Assembly (NCBI GenBank): GCA_003646715.1
Contig: QMLL01000117.1
Coordinates: 1-5,993 of the forward strand
Origin: Deltaproteobacteria bacterium
GTDB taxonomy: Bacteria; Desulfobacterota; Syntrophobacteria; B119-G9
Length of the DNA: 5,993 nucleotides
Reading direction: 5' to 3'
Shown here in pieces: positions 1 through 5,757 of this stretch. The position numbers and the translations under genes are program-made. Positions within the stretch are counted from its first letter, which is position 1. Every line of letters starts with the position of its first letter. The notes beneath the pieces are model-generated. The model did not search any database, had not been told where the DNA came from, and was given only the letters and a program-made list of their open reading frames with translations.

Positions 1-558
1 CAGGATATAGGGTTTAAACCTTAAGACAAACTCCTCTGCAGCATGATCGACGTCGCTGAAATACTCTTCTGAGATCCCGTTATAGACGACATGGATCTTA
101 TTGGCCGCATGGGGATAAATTTTCAAAAGATCGGATCGGCTTCTTTTCGACACAGTTATGATTGCGTCGGCCCTTCTCAAGGCTTCTTTGATGAACAACC
201 TGGCGTAATAAAAAGCTCCAAACCTGAAGTATTGGGGATAGATGAGGTGAATGATATCATGGATTGTAACCACGAGTTTACCTCTATATAGCATAGGGAA
301 AACGTAATGTGGCGTGTGGAAAAGACCTGCTCTAATCTCATTTATCTTTGACCAGATCTCGTATTGCTCATACAAAGTATAGCCTCTGGATTTCACTTCC
401 AACATGGGAAATTCAAAGAGATCCCGGTCTCTTCGATACCCAAGTAAACATATGGGTTGTCCCTTCAATTCCCTCAGAATTCCCTGTATGTATTCTCCTA
501 TCCCGTAATCTCGAACTTTCCTTGCATCCAGAAGAACGGCGCACTTAATGTCTCTCAT
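1..558 (-). CDS. Glycosyltransferase family 4, N-terminal part (runs off left edge)
   Basis: I translated this gene by hand from the minus strand: 186 codons stay open to the window edge, so only the N-terminal acceptor-binding domain (GT-B fold) and the start of the linker are present. Visible features are a glycine turn near the N-terminus (GIGEY, residues 19-23), the central strand ending in His-Asp (VVTIHD, 96-101), a helix ALRRAD (126-131) followed by ITVSKRS (134-140), and VVYNGI (157-162), the usual lead-in to the nucleotide-sugar domain. These are hallmarks of retaining GT4 enzymes, which transfer a sugar from a nucleotide donor to a lipid-linked glycan in the cytoplasm. The catalytic EX7E region lies outside the window. 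The ATG shares one base with the stop of the GT9 gene (TGATG), so translation is probably coupled. A GGGG run lies 8 bases upstream of the start as a weak ribosome site. Sugar specificity is unknown. Confidence 0.9.
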   Translation of the reverse strand, partial: MRDIKCAVLLDARKVRDYGIGEYIQGILRELKGQPICLLGYRRDRDLFEFPMLEVKSRGYTLYEQYEIWSKINEIRAGLFHTPHYVFPMLYRGKLVVTIHDIIHLIYPQYFRFGAFYYARLFIKEALRRADAIITVSKRSRSDLLKIYPHAANKIHVVYNGISEEYFSDVDHAAEEFVLRFKPYIL

Positions 559-1652
559 CACTTCAGCCCCATCTCTTTCATAAACTCAAGAACGGAACCG
601 AACACTTTATCTACTGGAAGTTCTTTCAAGCAGGCAAAATCTCTTCCGGCAGGACAATACAGCGATTTGGGCGAGTACTGGTAACAGGGAGAGCAATCGA
701 GCCCCAATCTAATTACCTTGTGGGGAACACCGAAAGGATAGGTCCAATCGGGGTTGGTAGGACCGTAAATCACTGCAGTGGGGACTTTCAGTGCTGCTGC
801 CAAATGAACAAGTGCCGAATCGTTACCCAAAAATAGATCCATCGCCTTGATATATGGAGCTATTTCCCTTATCGTGCCATCCACTAAGTAAATCCTATCA
901 CCTAAATCTACCCTCTCCCGTATGAAATTCCTTAAATTCCTCTCATCAGGGCCTCCAAAGAGAAAAAATACCATTTCCGGAAATTTTTCCGAAAGTCTTT
1001 TGATGAGCTCGACGAATCTTTCCTTGGGCCACCTTTTATTCACGTTCGTCTTTCTGCTCGAAGATCCCGGATGCAATCCTATTTTCAATACGTGTGCTTT
1101 CTCGATTTCAAGGGCGGTTCTCATATCCGCTTCCGTTAAAAAATAATCAAGCCCTTCCCCAGCGATATCCGATCTATCACAAGAGGCACCCAGAGCTTCG
1201 ATTAATTTGAGGTTTTCGTAAACTCCGTGTTCCTTTCCAGATTGTTCAACTCTCCTGTTGTTCAGGAAATTCATACCCTGTATGTCCTTCACGATATAGC
1301 GGTGTCCAAGCCTCACTTGAGCCCCTATTAACCAGCTGACCAGGTTGTACTCTTTTTTGTTTGATGGGAAGATATTTATTGAGACGTTAAACTTTTCCCG
1401 GCGAAGGCGAAGTAACAACTTCACGCCGTTAATCTTATCGTCGAGAAGCGGAAAGTATATTAATCTGTCCAGGTTGGGATTGTGGAGGAGCACGTCACGA
1501 GCAGATTCCGTCATGACGAAGAAATCAATTCTGGCAAGTGGAAACGATTTTCTCAGACATCTCAAGGCGGGCGTGAACATCAGAACGTCGCCGATCCCTA
1601 TGGTAGGCAGTATTAAAATCTTCGCCGGCTTACCAGAGTCCATAGTTTTCAA
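558..1652 (-). CDS. Glycosyltransferase family 9 (ADP-heptose:LPS heptosyltransferase-like)
   Basis: The 364-residue product has the length and landmarks of the GT9 heptosyltransferase family (WaaC/WaaF/WaaQ relatives). The N-terminal loop GIGDVLMFTPAL (residues 19-30) carries the conserved Gly-Asp thought to place the catalytic Asp. The second domain has HPGSSS (194-199) then KRWPKERFVELIKRL, GGPDE (233-237), and the donor-site segment GNDSALVHLAAAL (276-288) followed by YGPTNP. Near the C-terminus are four cysteines, C320, C323, C333 and C341, in the CSPC arrangement common in this family. Such enzymes add heptose or another sugar to an LPS core or related glycan at the inner membrane; the actual donor is unproven. 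I chose TTG at 1652: it overlaps the preceding stop by 4 bases (TTGA) and has AAGGA nine bases upstream. ATG at 1643 is the alternative, but it would place that site 18 bases away. Confidence 0.93.
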   Translation of the reverse strand: MKTMDSGKPAKILILPTIGIGDVLMFTPALRCLRKSFPLARIDFFVMTESARDVLLHNPNLDRLIYFPLLDDKINGVKLLLRLRREKFNVSINIFPSNKKEYNLVSWLIGAQVRLGHRYIVKDIQGMNFLNNRRVEQSGKEHGVYENLKLIEALGASCDRSDIAGEGLDYFLTEADMRTALEIEKAHVLKIGLHPGSSSRKTNVNKRWPKERFVELIKRLSEKFPEMVFFLFGGPDERNLRNFIRERVDLGDRIYLVDGTIREIAPYIKAMDLFLGNDSALVHLAAALKVPTAVIYGPTNPDWTYPFGVPHKVIRLGLDCSPCYQYSPKSLYCPAGRDFACLKELPVDKVFGSVLEFMKEMGLK

Positions 1653-2779
1653 GAAAGTATTTCCTTGTACACATTTATGGTAAGTTTGACGGTCCTCTCC
1701 CAGCTGAAAGAATTGCCCCTCCCAAGTGCAGCTTGTCTGTAGTTTTCATAAATTTCCTCTTTAAGAAGCTTCTCCATTTTGTCCGCAATATCCTCCGGGG
1801 ACATCTCATCCGCATAAATGCAACAATTCGCGCAGATTTCTGACAGGGACCCCTTACCGGAAACAATGGAAGGCACGCCCAGCTTCATAGCTTCTATAAC
1901 CGGCAAACCGAAGCCTTCGTAGTGGGAAAGAAGCATTAAGGCCCTTGCATTCCCCATAATGGCAGCTAGATCTTTCGGGGAAAGATATCCTAGATAAAGA
2001 ACGCTACCCTCGAGCTCGCTTTCTATGTAACCAAAAACTTTCTTGGCATACAGCGGACTAAAACTTTTATCCCCCACCATCACCATCACGAAACCCGTGT
2101 TTTTCTCTCTGAATATCCTGAAAGCTTTGAGCATCTTTAATACATTCTTCCGTTTTTCAATCGTACCGACAAAAATGAAATATTTTCTAGGTTTTAAATT
2201 ATATCGGCTTAAGACCCTATCGGCTTCCTTCTTATCTATCTCGACATCCTCCAGGCTGCTTGCCAAGGGGATAACTGTTATCTTCTCTCCCGGAATCCCC
2301 CAGATTTGCGTTAAATCATCCCTTGTGGCCCGAGACGGAACTATAATTCTATCTGCCATTTCTGCAGAATAACGGACCGCCTTTGTGTAAAAACTAAGGA
2401 CATCAAAAGGCACAAATTGTGGGAACCTCACAAAAGTCAGGTCGTGAACAGTTATGACCAGCTTCTTTGAAGTGGGCAGGGAATAGCCAGATGTACCGTG
2501 AAAGATGTCTCCGTCCCTTACAAAATACTCGAGCCTGGGAAAGGCAAAATGACGGGCAAACTCGATCAAAAAACGGAGAGGCAATGGGATTTTAAGCATA
2601 CGTTTTATGAGGTAATCGACATAGGGGTCTTTCGCCCTGCGATTGAGTGCCTTGGGTGGATAAAAAACGATGACTTTATGTGGAATCCCCTCTCTCTCAA
2701 AACCCTCGATCAATTTTTTCACATATATCCCGATCCCACCGGGAAAGAGAGCGGGATAACCGTCAACGACTATTTTCAT
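1649..2779 (-). CDS. Glycosyltransferase family 4 (GT-B, retaining)
   Basis: The complete 376-residue protein is of normal GT4 length. Landmarks in order: PGGIGIYV (residues 13-20), the acceptor-side glycine loop; VITVHDL (108-114); a VPSRATRDDL segment (147-156); the start of the C-terminal donor domain with FVGTIEKRKN (203-212), whose Arg/Lys contact the nucleotide-sugar phosphates in relatives; LGYLSPKDL (263-271); and the EX7E signature with E288 and E296 inside YEGFGLPVIEAM. It is predicted to be a cytoplasmic, membrane-associated enzyme transferring a hexose-type sugar from UDP- or GDP-sugar to a growing glycan. An unusual ANCC (317-320) follows the SLSEI segment, where relatives usually have Gly-Asp-Ala/Gly. 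I chose ATG 2779 because the protein then begins MKIVVDGYP, as relatives do; a TTG at 2800 is in frame but adds a non-homologous heptapeptide. It overlaps the previous gene by 17 bases. Its 3' end overlaps the GT9 start by 4. Confidence 0.93.
   Translation of the reverse strand: MKIVVDGYPALFPGGIGIYVKKLIEGFEREGIPHKVIVFYPPKALNRRAKDPYVDYLIKRMLKIPLPLRFLIEFARHFAFPRLEYFVRDGDIFHGTSGYSLPTSKKLVITVHDLTFVRFPQFVPFDVLSFYTKAVRYSAEMADRIIVPSRATRDDLTQIWGIPGEKITVIPLASSLEDVEIDKKEADRVLSRYNLKPRKYFIFVGTIEKRKNVLKMLKAFRIFREKNTGFVMVMVGDKSFSPLYAKKVFGYIESELEGSVLYLGYLSPKDLAAIMGNARALMLLSHYEGFGLPVIEAMKLGVPSIVSGKGSLSEICANCCIYADEMSPEDIADKMEKLLKEEIYENYRQAALGRGNSFSWERTVKLTINVYKEILS
1661..1666 (-). promoter_or_regulatory. Ribosome binding site favouring a TTG start for the GT9 gene
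   Basis: Read on the minus strand, AAGGAA lies inside the last codons of the upstream family 4 gene. The AAGGA core ends nine bases before the TTG at 1652 and 18 bases before the ATG at 1643. The spacing therefore favours the TTG. This is the most convincing Shine-Dalgarno match I found in the window. Confidence 0.5.
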
Positions 2780-3464
2780 GATTCCCCAAATAGGTGTCAA
2801 CGAGCCACTTCGTTATGTTTACAATCGCCACGGCAATGCCCGCTACAAAACCGAACTCAGGCTTCTTTAAAAGAGGCCCTACGAAAAAAACCAAAGTGTC
2901 CTCCTCCACGAGATCAGGGAAAGGAACAAGCCTGTGTTTGGCGAAAAACGTTTTCACTCTATCTCTAAAAGATTCCATAGGTTTCCCTTTCAGGCCTTCT
3001 TCTTTCACCTTCAGTCGATAGACAAATCCCTCACTCTCTTGCCAGAGATAAACGAAAACGAAAACAAAGGGAAGAAAAAAAGACCCCGTTGCAAACCCCA
3101 AAGCTGCTGAATTAAAGAAAAGCCTCAACCTGTCAAAAAGCCTGTCGAACAGGCTCCCGAGAGAGCTCTGTCTGTTTGTCAATGAAGCCAATTTCCCGTC
3201 GATACAGTCTAACAAAAAAGCTAATTCGTACACAAAGGCTCCGTAAACCAGAAATCCCCTGAAAAAAAGATAGGAGGAAACTAAGGAAGCTAAAAGCGAA
3301 AAAAACGAAACAAGGTTCGGTGAAATGGAGGTGTAATTCGCGAAAAGGTAGGTAAATCTTATCGCTATGGGGTCGATAACCAACACAGTCCACCAAGAAT
3401 CCCTTTCTTTCAGGACCTTCTTGACGTCGCTCAAGCTGTAATTTTTCTTCTTTTTATCGGTCAT
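2763..3464 (-). CDS. CDP-alcohol phosphatidyltransferase-family membrane protein, variant motif
   Basis: Counting from the adjacent in-frame TTG at 3467 as residue 1 (ATG 3464 is residue 2), the product shows the family signature D87-x2-D90-G91-x2-A94-x9-G104-x3-D108-x3-D112. These four Asp residues bind the metal and the CDP group in known members. The Arg normally following Ala is Ser95. A conserved-looking N-terminal block, DSWWTVLVIDPIA (23-35), and ISPN (48-51) precede the first clear membrane helix. Hydrophobic stretches lie at about 48-70, 71-87, 115-141 and 206-226, with a charged segment at about 142-188 between them. The family exchanges CMP of a CDP-activated alcohol for an acceptor hydroxyl, making phospholipids or phospho-polyols. 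Here the setting among glycosyltransferases suggests a lipid acceptor or glycan decoration, which is inference. No Shine-Dalgarno sequence precedes the start, although a good promoter lies just upstream. The stop lies inside the next gene. Confidence 0.85.
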   Translation of the reverse strand: MTDKKKKNYSLSDVKKVLKERDSWWTVLVIDPIAIRFTYLFANYTSISPNLVSFFSLLASLVSSYLFFRGFLVYGAFVYELAFLLDCIDGKLASLTNRQSSLGSLFDRLFDRLRLFFNSAALGFATGSFFLPFVFVFVYLWQESEGFVYRLKVKEEGLKGKPMESFRDRVKTFFAKHRLVPFPDLVEEDTLVFFVGPLLKKPEFGFVAGIAVAIVNITKWLVDTYLGNHENSR

Positions 3465-3493
3465 CAAAAGGAAATGTTGTTAGTTCTAGAATA

Positions 3494-3523
3494 AGTATAA
3501 AACGGATGTTCAGAGCAGGTCAA
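3494..3523 (-). promoter_or_regulatory. Internal sigma-70-type promoter for the CDP-alcohol transferase unit
   Basis: On the minus strand, TTGACC (3518-3523, five of six matches to the -35 consensus) is separated by 18 bases from TATACT (3494-3499, five of six matches to the -10). It sits in the 84-base gap between the family 4 gene and the CDP-alcohol transferase gene, correctly oriented. The expected start of transcription is near 3487, giving a leader of only about 23 bases before ATG 3464. It could drive the four downstream overlapping genes independently of the genes upstream. Confidence 0.6.
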
Positions 3524-3535
3524 CACAAGGAAAAC

Positions 3536-3548
3536 CTGTGGATCACAG
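3536..3548 (-). other. Short hairpin directly after the family 4 stop codon (possible weak terminator)
   Basis: CTGTG-ATC-CACAG is a perfect 5-base inverted repeat with a 3-base loop. It begins immediately after the TGA at 3549-3551 and is followed on the minus strand by GTTTTCC. The stem is short and the T-run is only four bases, so at most it is an inefficient terminator or a pause or processing site ahead of the promoter at 3494-3523. It could be chance. Confidence 0.25.
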
Positions 3549-4652
3549 TCATAATGCGGAGTAGAGTTCCACAAATTTCCGGGCTGCCTTTTCCCACGAG
3601 AAATCAAGACTTCGCTTCAGAGCTCGCGTAGATAGTTCCCTTCTCAACTCCTCGTTGTCGAGTAACCTTTCCAATGCAGTTTCCAATTCGTAAGCATTTG
3701 AAGGGTCGATCAAGATGCCGCTATCCCCGACAATTTCAGGAAGAGAGGAAACCCTGGAAACTACAACAGGTACTCCACAGGACATCGCTTCAAGGACGGG
3801 AAGGCCAAACCCCTCATAAAAGGAAGGGTAAACAAAAATATGTGCAGCATTGTAAATGTGTACCAAGTCTTCGTCCGGTACATATCCAAGAAACCTGAAA
3901 TAATGAGCTCCTAAATTCTCATCGGCGTATTTTAAAACTTCTCCGTAGCCCCATCCCTTCTTCCCCACAAAAACCAACATAAATTCGTCCCTTACGCTTC
4001 CCGGCAACATCTTGTAAGCATCGACCAATAGCTTCAGATTTTTTCTCGGCTCTACAGTACCCACATACAGGATAAAATTCTTCCTCAAATCGTATCGAGA
4101 GAGGATTGAGTGATCGGGCTTCATTCTCCTAAATATCGGGGCCGGCGCTTCATAAATTACCTTAACTTTCTCTTCGGGCAAGTTTACATGATGAAGGATA
4201 TCTCTTTTGGTGTTCTCAGAAACTGCCACAATGAGATCTGCCCTGCGAAGGGCTTTTCGCATAAATACTTTCTCGACGATCCTCGATTTCAGAGGTAACC
4301 TCCGCCCTTCTGAAGTAAAGACGATCAGATCATGGACGACATAAATAGTCTTGTTTCTCAAAAGTGATATAGTTATAGGGCTCCTGGGCGAAATATAAAT
4401 GTCTATCCCCTTTTCGCGGCAAAATTGAGCAACTTTGTAGTGCCAGAAGGCAGGCGTTGTGTCAATGCTAACAGTTCTGAAATTTTCTGCCAAACCAAAA
4501 TCCCCACGGCGGCGAGAAAAAAGAATATATTCATTTACTTCATCTACCATAGATAAGGCACGAAGAAGAGACTCCGTGTACCTTTTCCTGCCTGCCCAGC
4601 CCTCCTCGAGATCCCTGACATCAATACCGAGCAATTTCTTCTCTCTAAGCAT
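3549..4652 (-). CDS. Glycosyltransferase family 4 (GT-B, retaining)
   Basis: The complete 367-residue protein has both GT-B domains. The N-terminal domain shows IDVRDLEEGWAGRKRY (residues 10-25), in which a Gly-Arg turn replaces the usual GIG loop, then YVVHDL (104-109) and ALRRADLIVAVSENTKRDI (134-152). The donor domain starts with YVGTVEPRKN (196-205), continues with FLGYVPDEDL, and carries the EX7E signature at E280 and E288 (FYEGFGLPVLEAM), then GVPVVVSRVSSLPEIVGDSG (293-312), a near-consensus family segment. The expected reaction is retaining transfer of a sugar from a nucleotide-sugar to a lipid-linked saccharide at the cytoplasmic membrane face; mannosyl- or glucosyltransferase-type activity is plausible but unproven. 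ATG 4652 starts 20 bases after the family 2 gene stop. A TTG two codons upstream (4658) is also possible, and neither has a strong ribosome site. It is probably co-transcribed with the family 2 gene. Confidence 0.93.
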   Translation of the reverse strand: MLREKKLLGIDVRDLEEGWAGRKRYTESLLRALSMVDEVNEYILFSRRRGDFGLAENFRTVSIDTTPAFWHYKVAQFCREKGIDIYISPRSPITISLLRNKTIYVVHDLIVFTSEGRRLPLKSRIVEKVFMRKALRRADLIVAVSENTKRDILHHVNLPEEKVKVIYEAPAPIFRRMKPDHSILSRYDLRKNFILYVGTVEPRKNLKLLVDAYKMLPGSVRDEFMLVFVGKKGWGYGEVLKYADENLGAHYFRFLGYVPDEDLVHIYNAAHIFVYPSFYEGFGLPVLEAMSCGVPVVVSRVSSLPEIVGDSGILIDPSNAYELETALERLLDNEELRRELSTRALKRSLDFSWEKAARKFVELYSAL

Positions 4653-4672
4653 TTTCAACTTTCATCTCGTTC

Positions 4673-5647
4673 CTATGGGAATCCTGGTTTCCCTGAATGT
4701 ATCAAACTTTCAGGATCAATATTACAACTACGGCCCCATAGTAATTTTTTCCCCGCCTTTCTATAATATTTTAACCACCGCCCTCTCGGTTGAGCTGAAT
4801 TTTTATATAAAAGACTCTTAAGCCCCCTTTTGAGCTCATTGAAAAACAAGGTCAAAACGTAGAGCATCTTTGCCTGGGACTCCCCATAGTGCTTCTTGAA
4901 AAAAATGAGTCTCTCATAGTTGCTTAGGAAATTCTTTATCTCTCCCAGTTTCTTAACAGTCTGGCCTTCCATGTGCACAAAGGTTACTTCAGGGCAATAA
5001 TAAACTTTCCAACCTTTTTTATGTGCTCTGTAACACCAATCGGCATCCTGAACATAAAGGAAGTAATCTTCATCGAAAATTCCCACATCATCTATCGCGG
5101 ATTTTCTCATCAGGTACGCCGCACCCGAGACAAAGTCCACTTCTCTCGTCTCCGCATGATCCCAAAAAGTTAAAAAATAGCGCCCGAAAACCTCACTTTT
5201 CGGAAAGAGCTTGTACAGGCCGGTAAGCTCCCAAAGAACAGTGGTCAAATTGTGAAAACTTCTGACCGAGGCCTGCAACGTACCATCTGGATAAACCAGT
5301 TTGGGACCGCACAGCGCCGCATCTTTATTCTTTTCCATGAAGTCCACGAGTTTGTCGATCCCTCCCCGTTGAATCTGGAGATCTGTATTTAACAGCAACA
5401 GATAATCCCCCTCCATCTCCTCAATTATCTGATTGCAGGCCTTCGTAAAACCGAGGTTTTTGCTGTTCTGAATGAGCTTGACCTCCGGAAATTTCTCTTT
5501 GACTAACTGGGGAGAGCCATCTCTTGACGCATTATCTACTACGATTATCTCGCGTCTGTATTTTGTATCGTCATACCTCAGTTGCTCAAGTAAATTAAAA
5601 AGCAACCCTTTTGTATTCCAATTTATTATCCCTATGCTGATCAGCAA
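4673..5647 (-). CDS. Glycosyltransferase family 2 (rhamnosyltransferase-like, GT-A)
   Basis: The 324-residue protein has a single GT-A domain at residues 1 to about 255. It shows the nucleotide-binding strand ending in IIVVDNASRDGS (34-45), NLGFTKACN (64-72), the metal-binding DxD variant LLLNTDL (84-90), DFVSGAAYLMRK (171-182), and YFLYVQDADWCYRAHKKGW (195-213), where relatives commonly have Glu-Asp and this protein has Gln200-Asp201. The layout matches the inverting rhamnosyltransferase-like subgroup (WbbL/RfbN relatives). It would transfer rhamnose or another sugar to a polyprenyl-linked glycan in the cytoplasm, but the sugar is a guess. The C-terminal tail (about 270-310) is rich in Lys/Arg with hydrophobics, fitting peripheral membrane attachment. 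The start is TTG 5647: no ATG lies between it and the upstream in-frame TGA, and the family core begins at once. GGGAG (5658-5662) lies ten bases upstream. It is probably the first gene of the operon. Confidence 0.92.
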   Translation of the reverse strand: MLISIGIINWNTKGLLFNLLEQLRYDDTKYRREIIVVDNASRDGSPQLVKEKFPEVKLIQNSKNLGFTKACNQIIEEMEGDYLLLLNTDLQIQRGGIDKLVDFMEKNKDAALCGPKLVYPDGTLQASVRSFHNLTTVLWELTGLYKLFPKSEVFGRYFLTFWDHAETREVDFVSGAAYLMRKSAIDDVGIFDEDYFLYVQDADWCYRAHKKGWKVYYCPEVTFVHMEGQTVKKLGEIKNFLSNYERLIFFKKHYGESQAKMLYVLTLFFNELKRGLKSLLYKNSAQPRGRWLKYYRKAGKKLLWGRSCNIDPESLIHSGKPGFP

Positions 5648-5693
5648 CTTTCTATTACTCCCAATTCAACTGCAACAGTGAGAAATCTGTATT

Positions 5694-5722
5694 ATTATAT
5701 CCTTAACCTCGCCCCACTTCGA
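5694..5722 (-). promoter_or_regulatory. Candidate promoter for the glycosyltransferase operon (proximal)
   Basis: A perfect minus-strand TATAAT (5694-5699) lies 17 bases after TCGAAG (5717-5722), a poor -35 with three of six matches. Transcription would start near 5687, about 40 bases before the family 2 start codon. The site is in the 110-base gap following the upstream gene. It competes with the distal candidate, and A/T-rich sequence makes chance -10 matches likely. Confidence 0.35.
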
Positions 5723-5723
5723 T

Positions 5724-5752
5724 ATAATATCATTTTTCATCGTCCTAATCAA
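5724..5752 (-). promoter_or_regulatory. Candidate promoter for the glycosyltransferase operon (distal)
   Basis: On the minus strand, TTGATT (5747-5752, four of six) and TATTAT (5724-5729, five of six) are separated by 17 bases, beginning just after the stop codon of the upstream gene. Transcription would start near 5717, leaving a leader of about 70 bases. It has the same overall consensus score as the proximal candidate. I see no terminator hairpin between it and the upstream gene, so read-through is also possible. Confidence 0.35.
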
Positions 5753-5757
5753 CAAGG

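Noticed and set aside
2498..2968. Plus-strand open frame of 156 codons
   Set aside because: It is antisense to the family 4 and CDP-alcohol transferase genes, whose motifs are clear. The product has a low-complexity, shadow-like composition.
3052..3078. A-rich repeated CGAAAA tract on the plus strand
   Set aside because: On the minus strand it simply encodes the alternating Phe/Val membrane stretch of the CDP-alcohol transferase. It is not an independent repeat or regulatory tract.
1..4652. Idea that the three family 4 genes are a recent tandem duplication
   Set aside because: Shared residues are limited to family motifs (His-Asp, ALRRAD, VGTxExRKN, EX7E). The remainder differs widely, so they look like old paralogues collected in one locus.
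4677..4693. Inverted repeat GGGAA-7-TTCCC near the end of the family 2 gene
   Set aside because: It lies inside the coding sequence and overlaps its stop codon. The stem is only five bases and no T-run follows, so it does not look like a terminator.
4459..4821. Plus-strand open frame of 120 codons
   Set aside because: It lies antisense across the start of the family 4 gene and the end of the family 2 gene, both well supported. Its translation has no recognisable motif.
5636..5645. Ten-base perfect palindrome GCTGATCAGC at the start of the family 2 gene
   Set aside because: It encodes ordinary early codons and has no second copy or operator-like context. A palindrome this short is expected by chance.
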